A DNA stretch of 34,561 bases, from contig RGUW01000005.1 in the NCBI GenBank assembly GCA_010027605.1, positions 1 to 34,561 of the forward strand, read 5' to 3'. Positions 21,783 through 31,041 of the stretch are shown piece after piece. The translations under genes and the position numbers were made by a program. Positions within the stretch are counted from its first letter, which is position 1. The number at the start of each line of letters is the position of its first letter. This DNA comes from Synechococcaceae bacterium WB9_2_112. GTDB taxonomy: Bacteria > Cyanobacteriota > Cyanobacteriia > PCC-6307 > Cyanobiaceae. Below the pieces are notes generated by a model. It had not been told where the DNA came from. It searched no databases and worked only from the letters and a program-made list of their open reading frames with translations.

Positions 21783-24628
21783 CACTGCGCCTCCCGGATC
21801 GGCAACCCCAGCCGGTTCAGGGCGCCGGCCATCAAGGCAAGACCCTGGCTGCGGCTGTAGTGGCTGCGGGCATGGGCCAGGGCTGCCCTGCTCAGCCGCC
21901 GCCACAGGGCATCGTCAGCCAGCAAACGGTCAATGGACTCTGACCACTGCTGGGGAGACTCGGCGATCAAGACCTCATCGCCATGGCGCAGCGCGGTGCC
22001 CTCGGCTGCAACCGGGCTGAGCACCTGGGGAACACCCCTGGCCAGGGCGGCGATGACCTTTCCCTTGAGGCCGGCTCCGCAGCGCAGCGGTGCGATGAAC
22101 ACCCGATGGTTGTCATAGACCGCTGCGGTGCTGGGAACCCAACCCACCACCCGCACCCCCGGCTGCGCTCCCCAGGCCAGGGTCTGCTCGGCATCGAGAC
22201 CACTGCCATAGAGGTGCATCTCGAGCGCAGGGTGGCTGCTGCGCAGCGAGGGCCAGACCTCGGCCAGAAAGCTGTCGACGGCATCGACATTGGGGGGATG
22301 GCTGTAGCTGCCGAGGAACGCCAGTCCAGAGCGCCCCTCCAAAGCTGCCGGATCTGCCACGGACTCCACCACCCAGGGACAGGGGGCCGTGGCGATCTGG
22401 CCCAGACTCTCGACTTCGATGAGGCTGCGTTCCACCGTGCTGTAACTGAGGGTCAGGTCCACCTGACCCATGGCCTCGAGCTCCTCCTGCCGGGTGCGGG
22501 CCACCGTCTCGAGAGCCCGCTCACGGGCCGGCCCCTCGAGCCGCGCCGCCAACGCCTGACGCAGTTCTCTCAGGTAGTGAAGATCGGCGTTGCAGAACAG
22601 CAACCGCGCCTGGGGAGCCTGCTGGCGAATGCTGTCGATGTGGTCACGGACCGTCGTGTAGCGGGTGAGGTAAATCAGCTCGAAGTCACGCCCGCGCTCC
22701 CGCAGCAGCTGCTCCACCGACAGCACAAACGGGGCATGCAGCGACTCGATGCCGCTGCGCTGGAGTTCATCGTTGTATCCCCCCAGCCAGGCCAGATTGG
22801 CCGGCAGGAAGGTGACTTTCCAGCCCAGCTCCTGCAGCAGGGTCATCTCCGTGAGAGCCGCCTGACCCCCGGCGTCGCGATCAGGCCTGGGCACCCCATG
22901 GTCCAGAACCAACGCTCTGCCCAGAACCCCTCGATCCTTCAGGCGCTCGGCCTCGGCTGCAGACGGGGGCCCCGACGGCTGCAGAGCGTGGCGCCATTTG
23001 CGCTTGAACACGGGCGCATGGTCGCGCTGCAGGCGTTTGACGCTGTCGGCATCGCCAGGATCACAACCTGAGGTGGTGCCCTCGTGGTGCACCACCCGCG
23101 CCAGCGGGGCACAGCGCACCTCACGCCCCAGCTCCCTGACCTTGAAGGCCAGATCCGTGTCTTCGAAGTAAGCCGGCGCAAACTCGCTGCTGAACCCACC
23201 CACCTGCCGCCACAGGTCACGTGGAATGGCCAGTGCGGCCGCACTCACATAGTCGACCTGACGGGTGTAGCTGACCCTGGGGTCGTAGGGGTTGCCGCCC
23301 CGGCCGTAATTCCAGGGATCACCGTTGCCCCAGACAATCCCGCCCGATTCCTGCAGGCGGCCATTGGGGAACACCAGCTGGGCGCCCACGATCCCGGTGG
23401 CGGGCCAGCGGCGAAACGGCTCCAACAGTTCCTCCAACCAGAGACAGCAGGGCTGGGTGTCGTTGTTCAGCAGCACCAACACCTCTCCGAGGGCTTCAGC
23501 CACCCCGCTGTGGCAGGCCTGGTTGAAGCCGCGCACCGCGTCGTGACGCACCACACGGCAGCCCTGCACCTCCCGCGCCAGGGCCTCGGCGGTGCCATCG
23601 GATGAACCGTCGTCAACGACGATCACCTCAAACGCCACCTGGGTGGGTGCGAAGGCCAGTGACGCCAGACAGCGGCGGGTCACGCCGTAGTGGTTGTGGG
23701 CTGGAATGACCACCGACACCAGAGGGCGGCCGCAGCTCGGCAACTGCAACGGGCACTCCAGGGGTGCCATGGAAGGAGGATCGCCACCGGCTTCGAGCAA
23801 CAGTCGGTGCAAGCGAGGCAGCTGGATCGGGAGATCCCGGATGCCGCTGTCGGCCCAGAGCAGCCAGGTGCTGAGGCTTCGGTAATGCTCACGCACCAGG
23901 GGCTGGAGCTGATCGGGAAATGGCGGCGGCCCGTGCTCCAGCAGGGCCGGCCAGGGCGTCAGCACCAGAGGCGTGAGCTCGATCCGCGCATCGAGAACGG
24001 TTCCGTCCTTCGATTGGAGTTCAAGGTGATGCGGGCAGCCATCACAGAACGCGGCCGGCAGGCTCTGCTGAAAGCGACCCTGGCCATCGACTTGCAGACT
24101 CTGGGCCTTGCCGCCGTCGAGCAGCAGTTGCAGCGACGCGTCGGGTAGCGCCCAGCCCTGGATCCAGGGACCCTCCAACGGGTACAGGCCTCCCAACTGG
24201 CCCCTGCCCCGACGCACCAGAGCCTCCAGGCAGCGGTAGCGACGGGGGTTGAGCCGCTGGGGGCTGCCGCTCAACTCGAAGGGTCCATCGGCCGTGTCGA
24301 CAAAGGCCCTGAGCACGGTTCCGGTGCCGCGCACCGGCAAGGGAAGCGACAACGGCCCCTCCAGCAGAAAACCGCAGTTGGCGGCAACCCCCTGCAGATC
24401 CAGATCGGGGCGATGCCGCATGGCCGGCACCACGGCCAGCGGCCAGCTCTGGCCTGGTCGGAGCAGGTCCTCGATCACAACGCGCACCTGCAGAGGGGCC
24501 TGGTCGGCAGCGGGATGCAGGACGCAGGCCCAGCCGCTCACCTGGCCGACAGCGACCAGGTCATCGAGCCGACCGGCCCAGGAGCCCCGGCTGTGGGCGG
24601 TGATCGCGACCGGCAATGGGGTCGGCAC
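21782..24628 (-). CDS. Large bimodular glycosyltransferase (GT2 plus GT4-like)
   Basis: The 948-aa protein has two N-terminal beta-rich modules marked by GQVSGWACVL (near 28-37) and PWIQGWALPD (near 154-163), a type often seen in front of cyanobacterial glycosyltransferases. A GT2 domain follows at about 303-540 with SVVIPAHNHYGVTRRCLASL, VVDDGSSDGTAEAL, LLNNDTQP (the metal-binding acidic motif) and FEDTDLAFKVRELG. The C-terminal ~370 residues are a GT-B (GT4-like) domain with LAFLGSYSHPPNVDAVDSFL and APLRCGAGLKGKVIAALARG. It would build at least two linkages of a glycan on the cytosolic face of the membrane. Start is GTG at 24628; no better in-frame ATG is close. It is the first gene of the five-gene secretion operon. 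Confidence 0.92.
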   Translation of the reverse strand: MPTPLPVAITAHSRGSWAGRLDDLVAVGQVSGWACVLHPAADQAPLQVRVVIEDLLRPGQSWPLAVVPAMRHRPDLDLQGVAANCGFLLEGPLSLPLPVRGTGTVLRAFVDTADGPFELSGSPQRLNPRRYRCLEALVRRGRGQLGGLYPLEGPWIQGWALPDASLQLLLDGGKAQSLQVDGQGRFQQSLPAAFCDGCPHHLELQSKDGTVLDARIELTPLVLTPWPALLEHGPPPFPDQLQPLVREHYRSLSTWLLWADSGIRDLPIQLPRLHRLLLEAGGDPPSMAPLECPLQLPSCGRPLVSVVIPAHNHYGVTRRCLASLAFAPTQVAFEVIVVDDGSSDGTAEALAREVQGCRVVRHDAVRGFNQACHSGVAEALGEVLVLLNNDTQPCCLWLEELLEPFRRWPATGIVGAQLVFPNGRLQESGGIVWGNGDPWNYGRGGNPYDPRVSYTRQVDYVSAAALAIPRDLWRQVGGFSSEFAPAYFEDTDLAFKVRELGREVRCAPLARVVHHEGTTSGCDPGDADSVKRLQRDHAPVFKRKWRHALQPSGPPSAAEAERLKDRGVLGRALVLDHGVPRPDRDAGGQAALTEMTLLQELGWKVTFLPANLAWLGGYNDELQRSGIESLHAPFVLSVEQLLRERGRDFELIYLTRYTTVRDHIDSIRQQAPQARLLFCNADLHYLRELRQALAARLEGPARERALETVARTRQEELEAMGQVDLTLSYSTVERSLIEVESLGQIATAPCPWVVESVADPAALEGRSGLAFLGSYSHPPNVDAVDSFLAEVWPSLRSSHPALEMHLYGSGLDAEQTLAWGAQPGVRVVGWVPSTAAVYDNHRVFIAPLRCGAGLKGKVIAALARGVPQVLSPVAAEGTALRHGDEVLIAESPQQWSESIDRLLADDALWRRLSRAALAHARSHYSRSQGLALMAGALNRLGLPIREAQ

Positions 24629-24696
24629 GGGCTCGGGCCTTCATCGCAGAACGATCTCCACAAACTGATGAATGTCCCCAGCGGCGGGGAGCACCG

Positions 24697-26877
24697 ATGC
24701 AGGAGCGCGCGATGAACGGCGTTGAAGTGCTGCGCAGACCAACCGGGGATGCGGCAGGCGAGCTGGGTCTCTGGCTCAGCCTGCCGAGCCTGCTGCAGAT
24801 CCCCCTCGAGGAGCAGGCGCGGGTGATGCTCTGGAACCACCTGCTCCAGGCCCTCAGCAGCAGGACCGGGGGACTGGATCAGGCTCCTGGGCTCGACAGG
24901 CCTGAGCTGGAGCAATGCCGAGCCGGCCTGCTGGCGGCGCTGACCTCACTGGAGCCCCTGCTGGCCTGCCGGGCTCTGGAGAAAGGGGCCTGGGATGAGG
25001 CCAGCGCCCTCTGGACCGCCGCCCTGGAGCACCATCAGCAGCTCGGAACCCGCCACCCCGAAGCCGCCGCAGCCCAGGCATCAGCCCTGAGCGACGGGCT
25101 CGTGCAGGTTCTGGCCCGGCTCGATCAGGTGCTCACCCATGGGCAGTGGGTGGCGCCATGCTCAACCGCGGAAGCCGCCCGCCTGCACGCTCTGGCCTGC
25201 GACCTGCTGAGCGCGATCAGGGGGCTGAAGCGGCCACTGCCGGACTGGCTTCCCGTCGTGGAAGAGGGACTGGTGCGCCGCGGTGCACTGGCCCTGCTGG
25301 AGCAGCCGGAGCGGCAGTCCAGGCTGCAGGCCGTGGCGCTGCTGCTCCGGCTGGCCCAACTGGTCGACCCCATGCCCGAGTGGCTGCCGGCGCGCGTGGA
25401 GCAGACCCTGGTGGATCTGCTGGAGGAACTGGCGGTGCAACCTGGCTTCTCAACCGGGCCAGCCGAAGCAGGTGCCCTGGTGAACAGTTGCCGTCAGCTC
25501 ACGGCGCTGGTCAGCGACCCCCGGCGCCAGGCCGCCATTGCTGAGGCACTGGAGCGGGCCCGACTGAGCCTGGAACTGGGCCGGCAACCGAGCACTTCCC
25601 ATGCCGACGAAGTCCTGAAGGCCGAGCAGCTATCCGAGCTGGTGCGGCAGTGGCTCGAGGACCTGGAGCTCGACAAGGACCAGGCCGCTCCTGACCTCAT
25701 CGAGCTGGGGCTGGTGTGGATCCCAGGCGCCCGGGCCCTGCCCCACGGCACCGGCAGGCTCGACCTCAACCTGGCCGCCCTCACCAGCGCAGAGCAGGCC
25801 GACCCCGTGGCCCTGCAGCGGGGCATCGAGGCGTTCTTCGCGCCGTTGCAGCAGGCGGACGCGAGCGGGCTTGGATTCCGTCTGCAGCACCCTCTGGCCA
25901 GCCTGCTGGAGTCGCTGTCTCACCTCTGGGGCGCGGGGGGGAGCCTCAACGGCACCGCCTGCAGTGCCCTGGGCTGGGCCCAGGGGACCTGGAACCGCTG
26001 CGGCGGTCCCGGCGCCCTGGGGGCCCAGCTGCTGCCGATGCCCTACCCGGCAGCGCGCCTCGAACCCGGCAGCGCCGTGGTGCGCCCCTCAGCCATCCAG
26101 CTGGCGGCGCTGCGCAGCTGGCTGCTGGATCGCGAGGCACTCGAGCAGGCCTTGGGCACGATTCGCCGCCACCACCACGACCGGGCGTTTCTGCAGCGTT
26201 GCCGTGCTGAACGTTGGTGGGACCCCGGCGATCCACTCGAAAATCTCTGCCAACTGGTGCTGCGGGAGGGCTTCTACGAGCACACGGCAAGCCCCATGGC
26301 CAGCCTGGCCGCCTGGGCCGAGCCGAGCCTTGCAGAGCTGGCCAGCGCCCAACTGATCGTGGACCCCCAGCAACCTGGCAGCGCTCTGTTTGCCGTGCTC
26401 CAGGGTCTGTTTCAAACCCATGGCCGCCTACCCGCGCTGGTGCGTCATCCGGCTGATGCAGCTTTCTACCGACTGCTGGCTGGCCGGGAAGTCCTGCTGA
26501 TCTCCCCGCAGGCAGCCCAGGTGGAGGCTCAACACCGCAGCGGCCGGGCCTTCGCCCTGACGCCCGGGCAACCGATCGCTCCCTATGGCCTGCGCTGCCT
26601 TGCCGCCGCGGACTCCCGGCACCTGCTGCGGCCCGACCAGGGCTTTGAAGCCAGCCTGGCCCACTGCCTGGATGCGGTGGAGTTACGGGCCAGAGAGCGC
26701 TCCTTTGACGTCGTGCTGAGCGCCTGGGGGGCCTACGACCTGCCGCTGTGCGAGGCGATCGGCCGGCGCTATGGCTGCACCACCCTGGCCCTGGGATCCG
26801 AGGTTCTGACCCGTTTCGGTGTCACGCCTGAACGCGAGGACGAACGGCTGCAGCCAAACCCTGGACTCGCCCTGTGA
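24697..26877 (+). CDS. Unknown large protein, first gene of the plus-strand cassette (726 aa)
   Basis: I do not recognise the family. Residues 1-400 look like an all-helical repeat or scaffold rich in Leu, Ala, Gln and Glu, with no membrane segment. The C-terminal ~300 residues have an alternating alpha/beta character (LPALVRHPADAAFYRLLAGR, VLLISPQAAQVEAQH, FDVVLSAWGAYDLPLCEAIG, CTTLALGSEVLTRFG). The pattern with AWGAYDLPL late in the chain vaguely recalls GT-D/DUF1792-type glycosyltransferases, but this is weak. The ATG at 24697 has GGGGAG five bases upstream; another ATG at 24712 also has a good site (AGGAG). It diverges from the secretion operon across 68 bases. The setting implies a role in surface glycan work. 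Confidence 0.75.
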   Translation: MQERAMNGVEVLRRPTGDAAGELGLWLSLPSLLQIPLEEQARVMLWNHLLQALSSRTGGLDQAPGLDRPELEQCRAGLLAALTSLEPLLACRALEKGAWDEASALWTAALEHHQQLGTRHPEAAAAQASALSDGLVQVLARLDQVLTHGQWVAPCSTAEAARLHALACDLLSAIRGLKRPLPDWLPVVEEGLVRRGALALLEQPERQSRLQAVALLLRLAQLVDPMPEWLPARVEQTLVDLLEELAVQPGFSTGPAEAGALVNSCRQLTALVSDPRRQAAIAEALERARLSLELGRQPSTSHADEVLKAEQLSELVRQWLEDLELDKDQAAPDLIELGLVWIPGARALPHGTGRLDLNLAALTSAEQADPVALQRGIEAFFAPLQQADASGLGFRLQHPLASLLESLSHLWGAGGSLNGTACSALGWAQGTWNRCGGPGALGAQLLPMPYPAARLEPGSAVVRPSAIQLAALRSWLLDREALEQALGTIRRHHHDRAFLQRCRAERWWDPGDPLENLCQLVLREGFYEHTASPMASLAAWAEPSLAELASAQLIVDPQQPGSALFAVLQGLFQTHGRLPALVRHPADAAFYRLLAGREVLLISPQAAQVEAQHRSGRAFALTPGQPIAPYGLRCLAAADSRHLLRPDQGFEASLAHCLDAVELRARERSFDVVLSAWGAYDLPLCEAIGRRYGCTTLALGSEVLTRFGVTPEREDERLQPNPGLAL

Positions 26878-26943
26878 CCCGTCAGGCACCGAAAGCGTGA
26901 ACACAGTGGGGCCCCGAACCTGCCCCACGGTGGTGCGCTGACG

Positions 26944-27831
26944 ATGGCCCCGTCCCTGAGGAGTGAACAGCCGCTGCCCAGCCTGCGGCCGGCGCTGTTG
27001 CAGCTGCACGATGACCATCGCCGCTACACCAGCTTCGAAGCCTTCCAGGAGCAACTGCCGGAACTGCTCCAGCTGGCCGGTCAGGTCGCTGGGGCCACGA
27101 CCTGCATCGGCCTGCTGGGACTGCTGGAACCCCTGACCCAACGGCAGCTCGAGCCCCGGGACATCAACCTGACCGGTACCAACCTCCGGGAAGGGCTGGA
27201 GGCCGGAGGATGCCTGTCGCGCCATCGGGGCCTGACCCGGGTGCTGGAGCTGCTGGGGGAATCGCTGGGCAGCCTGCAGCGCAAGGCGGTCTACATGCCG
27301 GAGACCGGCACCGGATTCGCGGCCTGGCTGCAGCGCCTGATCCCCCGCAGCCTGACCCTGAGTGACTTTCTGCAGGATGCCGAACTCTGCCCCCATGGTG
27401 ATGGCGAGCACCAGGACCTCTGTGCACTCACCTATGCCTCGGACAGCTTCGATCTGGTGATCTGCAACGAGGTGTTCGAACACATCTACGACCTTCCCAG
27501 AGCGCTGGAAGAGATCCACAGGGTTCTGCGTCCAAAGGGCCGCTTGATCGCCACCTTTCCGATGGCCTTCGGCCAGCGCGAGAGCATCATCAAAGCCAGC
27601 TACATCAGTGCGGGCGAACCCGTTCTGTTTCGCGGCGAGCCCGAGTACCACGGCGACCCCATCAGGCCCACAAAGGGCTCACTGGTGTATCAGATCCCCG
27701 GCTGGGACATTCTCGATCTGGCCGCCACGGTGGGATTCAGCGCTGTGGCCCTGCATCTGGTGAGCAGCTGGAAGCATGGGGTGCTGGGAGCCGACCTCGC
27801 CGGGGTGCTGGTGGCCGAGTTCCAGCACTGA
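26944..27831 (+). CDS. SAM-dependent methyltransferase (Methyltransf_11-like)
   Basis: The 295-aa protein has a class I methyltransferase fold in its second half. A weak motif I (VYMPETGTGFAAWL, near residue 116) is followed by a strong later region: DSFDLVICNEVFEHIYDLPR, then ALEEIHRVLRPKGRLIATFP near 161-195, typical of Methyltransf_11 enzymes. The first ~100 residues are helical and not recognised. The glycine loop is E-T-G-T-G rather than the usual G-x-G-x-G, so SAM binding should be confirmed. In glycan loci such enzymes often cap or decorate sugars. It starts with ATG 66 bases after the previous stop, and the next gene begins two bases after its TGA. Confidence 0.85.
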   Translation: MAPSLRSEQPLPSLRPALLQLHDDHRRYTSFEAFQEQLPELLQLAGQVAGATTCIGLLGLLEPLTQRQLEPRDINLTGTNLREGLEAGGCLSRHRGLTRVLELLGESLGSLQRKAVYMPETGTGFAAWLQRLIPRSLTLSDFLQDAELCPHGDGEHQDLCALTYASDSFDLVICNEVFEHIYDLPRALEEIHRVLRPKGRLIATFPMAFGQRESIIKASYISAGEPVLFRGEPEYHGDPIRPTKGSLVYQIPGWDILDLAATVGFSAVALHLVSSWKHGVLGADLAGVLVAEFQH

Positions 27832-27833
27832 CC

Positions 27834-28820
27834 ATGGCGACCCTTGCCGACCTGCCGCGGCTGCGGCGTGCTCTGTTGCTCCGCCCCGGCGACGTCAACC
27901 GCTGGCAGGAGCTTGTCGGCCTGATCACCGCGCTGGGCGGAGAACTGCTGCTGCGGGATCTCGACGGGCTGTTCGAGCAGCCCTTGATCGCGCCCGCCGC
28001 CTTGACAAGCGAGCCGCCGCGCGAATCACGGGACACGCTGCTTGTCGAGCAGGCACTCGAGGCCCACCGGGGTGGTGATGCTGCTGGCCTGGAGCAGGCG
28101 ATCAACCAGCTCAGCGCGCTCCAACCTGCCCACACCTGGCTGCATGCACTGCGGGGACTGGCAGCCGAGATGGCCCGCAGTGATAGCTACGCCGAATTCG
28201 CAAGGGCCCTGGAGCGAGAACCCGCCAACCCGTGGTTCCGCTACTGGAAGAGTGTGGCCGCCCTGCGGCGGCGCGACTGGCTCGATTTCAGCTTCGAGGC
28301 CCTGCTGCTGCACGACTCCGAGATCATCCAGCACCAGGCCCTGGTGCTGGCAGCGGTGCATCACCTGAGCGCCGCTGCCATCGCCCGACTGGCACCTGCG
28401 CAGAGCCAGGCCAGCGATCTGCGGGTCTTCGACCTCATCCATCCCGATCGGATCAGCCGCAACACCGAGGAGCTCGGACGATTCAGCCTGCGCTTCCTCA
28501 ACAAGGAACGGCGCAAGATGCTGCGGATCCTGCTCAGCCTCCTGACGGATCCGACAGCCACCAGCCGCGGCGGCGGCGACAGCCTGGTGGTGCATCCGCT
28601 CTTGGATCTGCTGCGTTGGCGGTTGATCGGACTGGCCGAACCAGCGCTGAGTTCCTGCCTGTACGGGGCATGCCTGGACCGTCTGAAGAGCCTTCCCTGG
28701 CAGCCGCGCCCCGAGACATCGCTCCTCGGACTGCTGCCCCAGCGACCGGATCTGAGGTTTGATACCAGGCGCCTCGAGATCTGGCACGGGTTCAGGCTGG
28801 AGCTGGGAGGGCCGGTGTGA
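27834..28820 (+). CDS. Helical protein of unknown function (328 aa)
   Basis: I do not recognise a family. The sequence is mostly alpha-helical with TPR-like character in the first half: LRRALLLRPGDVNRWQELVG, LHALRGLAAEMARSDSYAEF and ALEREPANPWFRYWKSVAAL. The second half is helical with several Arg-rich stretches (RFSLRFLNKERRKMLRILLS). There is no signal peptide or membrane helix. It lies between a methyltransferase (two-base gap) and the beta-propeller gene (TGATG overlap), so the three are very likely co-translated and may form a complex. That is context inference. Confidence 0.73.
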   Translation: MATLADLPRLRRALLLRPGDVNRWQELVGLITALGGELLLRDLDGLFEQPLIAPAALTSEPPRESRDTLLVEQALEAHRGGDAAGLEQAINQLSALQPAHTWLHALRGLAAEMARSDSYAEFARALEREPANPWFRYWKSVAALRRRDWLDFSFEALLLHDSEIIQHQALVLAAVHHLSAAAIARLAPAQSQASDLRVFDLIHPDRISRNTEELGRFSLRFLNKERRKMLRILLSLLTDPTATSRGGGDSLVVHPLLDLLRWRLIGLAEPALSSCLYGACLDRLKSLPWQPRPETSLLGLLPQRPDLRFDTRRLEIWHGFRLELGGPV

Positions 28821-31018
28821 TGCGCCCCACCAGCGCGAGCCTCGCGGCAACACCATCCCTGACCCAGCTGGCCCGCGAGCTTGGCAACCTGATCACGGTC
28901 TCCGACCACTTCACCGCCGTGGCGGGGGGGGCACTGGCCGAGGGCCTCAAGGCCCTCTCTGGAACGGATCTGAACACCGAGCTTCAGGCAGGCCTGGGGG
29001 AATGGCTTCTCGTGGCCTTCTACAAGGCTCTGACACTGCTGGAGCCTGAGCAGCCCACGGTCGCGCTGGTCACCGATCTGTATCTGCGTCTTCGCTTTCT
29101 GTGCTCCCTGCATGACCTCATCGATCAGCCAGCGCAGGACTTCCTGCTGCGTCATGGGCTGGACCGCGAACTGCAGGAATCCACCGCACTGCACGCAGCG
29201 GCACGGCTGAGCACCGCCCGTGCGGTGGAGTCGCTCGGCTTCGGGCAGGAGCTGGCCGCCTACTTTCACCTGGTCCCTCTGGGCACGGAAACCCCGGCCC
29301 CGGGCTTGGCCGCAGCAGACGACAACAGCGCAGCGCTCGGCCTGGACCTCCATCACTGGTATGGCCACCTGTGGCGATTCCAGCCGCGATCTGGCAGCCC
29401 CGAGCCCGGCCACCACGCCTATCTGCTGGCTCCTGCAGGCCACCTCGCCATTCTCTCTGCAGAGACCCTCTGCCATGTGGTCGCCCGGGTGTTGTCCTCT
29501 CTGGCGGGCCTGGCCCAGGAACCGAACGATCTGATCTGTGCCCCGCTGGGAACCCGCAAGCTGTCGTTGTCCAAACCCGGCGACCTCAGCACCTCCACCT
29601 ACTTCGATGGAGCCAAACCGGTTCCCTTCAGCCTGAACCGAGCCCTGGAGCCCTACCTGCTGCTGCGGGCCACGCCCCTGGAGGGACCCGAACAGCTGAC
29701 CGAGCTTCCCCTGCGCTTTGGTCCTGTCATCGACAGCGGATCATCGCTGGCCTACCGGGACCCCCAGGACTATCGCCTGGGAGAGGCAGCCTTCTTGCAC
29801 CAGCCCCTGCAGCTCAGCGGTACGGCGTCGTTGCTGGGTCAAGCCAGACCAGGTGGCCAGCTTGATGCCGCCAGCCTGTCCCGTTGCCTGGTGGAAGGTC
29901 TGCTGGTGCGCGCAGATCACACCTGGTTCGAGATCAGCCCGTGCCACCAACTGGCGGATCGCTATGCCCGCGCCCAGGGCTATTCGGGCCATGGCCCATC
30001 TGGAGTCCTGAACCAGTCGTTGTTGGTCACCTCCGAAGGACAACTCTCAACCTGGCGCTACGAGCGCAACTTCGACAGCTGGTCAGGCCGCAGCGCCGAT
30101 GTGGGCCGGCACCCGTCGCTGAACTTTCTGGCGTGGCAGGCCGGTCACAGCGACTCCAGTGCACCAGCCCAGCCGCTGAAGCTCCAACCGTTGCTCTATG
30201 CAGGATTTCCCTGCGAATGCAAGGTGGAGGATCTGCGGCTGTTCAGCCATCGGGGCTCGATCCACGCCACAGCAGCTCTGATCCTGTCGCGGGCTCGCTA
30301 CCGGGATTGGTGTGCGGAGATCTCGGCCGAAGCCTCAGCGCACAACACCATCGACGACATGCTGGTGGTGCAGGCCCTGGGCCGGATCGACCCCCGACGC
30401 GGCGAGCTGGCGTTCAGCGGCCTGCCCGTTCTGGACGGCACGGCAACCGCGTCAGTGGAGACGTTCGGCCTGCCCAGCGGCTTCGAGAAGAACTGGCTGA
30501 TCCACTGCAACGAGCGGGGCAACTGGTTGCTCTATTCGGTGCAACCCTGGCGCCTTTTTCAGACCACCTCTGGGCTGGTTGGCCCCTGGATCCCCCAACC
30601 GCCCCAGCACCTGAATCTTCCAGCCGATCTTCCCCAGACCCTGCGCAACAGCGCAGCCCCGTTCCCCCTGGGTGGCCCGGGGCAGGTTGAGCGACTCGGA
30701 CTGGTGGTGCACCACCGCAGGAGCGGCACCTACATCTACGACCAGTACCTGATGGCTCTGGATGCCGAGACCCTGCAACCCCTGCGCATCAGCCGCAGAC
30801 CGATCCTCTCGGTGAATCAGCAGGCCTTGCGCGCTGATGGAGGCTTCCGCAAAAACGATGGTGTCTGCTACGTCTCGGCTGCCCTTGTCGATGGTGGCGC
30901 CTTGCGTCTGTATTTCAACCTGTTCGACTGCCGCACCTGTGTGCTGACCGTGAACAGGGATGACCTGCTGACGCTGATCGATCGCGACGACACCTTTGCT
31001 GCGGTTTCACCGGGCTGA
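28820..31018 (+). CDS. Protein with C-terminal GH130/GH43-like beta-propeller signature
   Basis: The 732-aa protein has an unrecognised N-terminal half (residues 1-~370). Its C-terminal half resembles the five-bladed beta-propeller of GH130/GH43-like glycan-active proteins. VEDLRLFSHRGSIHATAALI corresponds to the E-D-P-R-I-F blade motif, and GFEKNWLIHCNERGNWLLYS then VQPWRLF to the E-K-N-W ... Y-S-x-x-P motif; LVVHHRRSGTYIYDQYLMAL follows. In glycosidases and phosphorylases of this fold an Asp would replace the Leu in ED-L-R, so the catalytic apparatus cannot be confirmed. A carbohydrate-binding or transferase role is as likely as hydrolysis. The ATG at 28820 shares a base with the previous stop; a GTG at 28817 is also in frame. 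Confidence 0.75.
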   Translation: MRPTSASLAATPSLTQLARELGNLITVSDHFTAVAGGALAEGLKALSGTDLNTELQAGLGEWLLVAFYKALTLLEPEQPTVALVTDLYLRLRFLCSLHDLIDQPAQDFLLRHGLDRELQESTALHAAARLSTARAVESLGFGQELAAYFHLVPLGTETPAPGLAAADDNSAALGLDLHHWYGHLWRFQPRSGSPEPGHHAYLLAPAGHLAILSAETLCHVVARVLSSLAGLAQEPNDLICAPLGTRKLSLSKPGDLSTSTYFDGAKPVPFSLNRALEPYLLLRATPLEGPEQLTELPLRFGPVIDSGSSLAYRDPQDYRLGEAAFLHQPLQLSGTASLLGQARPGGQLDAASLSRCLVEGLLVRADHTWFEISPCHQLADRYARAQGYSGHGPSGVLNQSLLVTSEGQLSTWRYERNFDSWSGRSADVGRHPSLNFLAWQAGHSDSSAPAQPLKLQPLLYAGFPCECKVEDLRLFSHRGSIHATAALILSRARYRDWCAEISAEASAHNTIDDMLVVQALGRIDPRRGELAFSGLPVLDGTATASVETFGLPSGFEKNWLIHCNERGNWLLYSVQPWRLFQTTSGLVGPWIPQPPQHLNLPADLPQTLRNSAAPFPLGGPGQVERLGLVVHHRRSGTYIYDQYLMALDAETLQPLRISRRPILSVNQQALRADGGFRKNDGVCYVSAALVDGGALRLYFNLFDCRTCVLTVNRDDLLTLIDRDDTFAAVSPG

Positions 31019-31041
31019 TGCTGGCCATGCAGCAGCATCAG
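31015..31041. terminator. Inverted repeat between convergent genes, possible bidirectional terminator
   Basis: CTGATGCTG (31015-31023) and CAGCATCAG (31033-31041) are perfect 9-bp arms around a 9-base loop. Each arm contains the TGA stop codon of one of the two convergent genes (31016-31018 on plus, 31040-31038 on minus). There is no T-run, so intrinsic termination would be weak, but the position fits. Confidence 0.45.

Noticed and set aside
21783-21905. Longer start of the PpiC gene at 21905
   Set aside because: The extra 41 residues are Pro/Gly/Gln-rich and lie within the glycosyltransferase gene; the ATG at 21782 makes a typical TGATG coupling.
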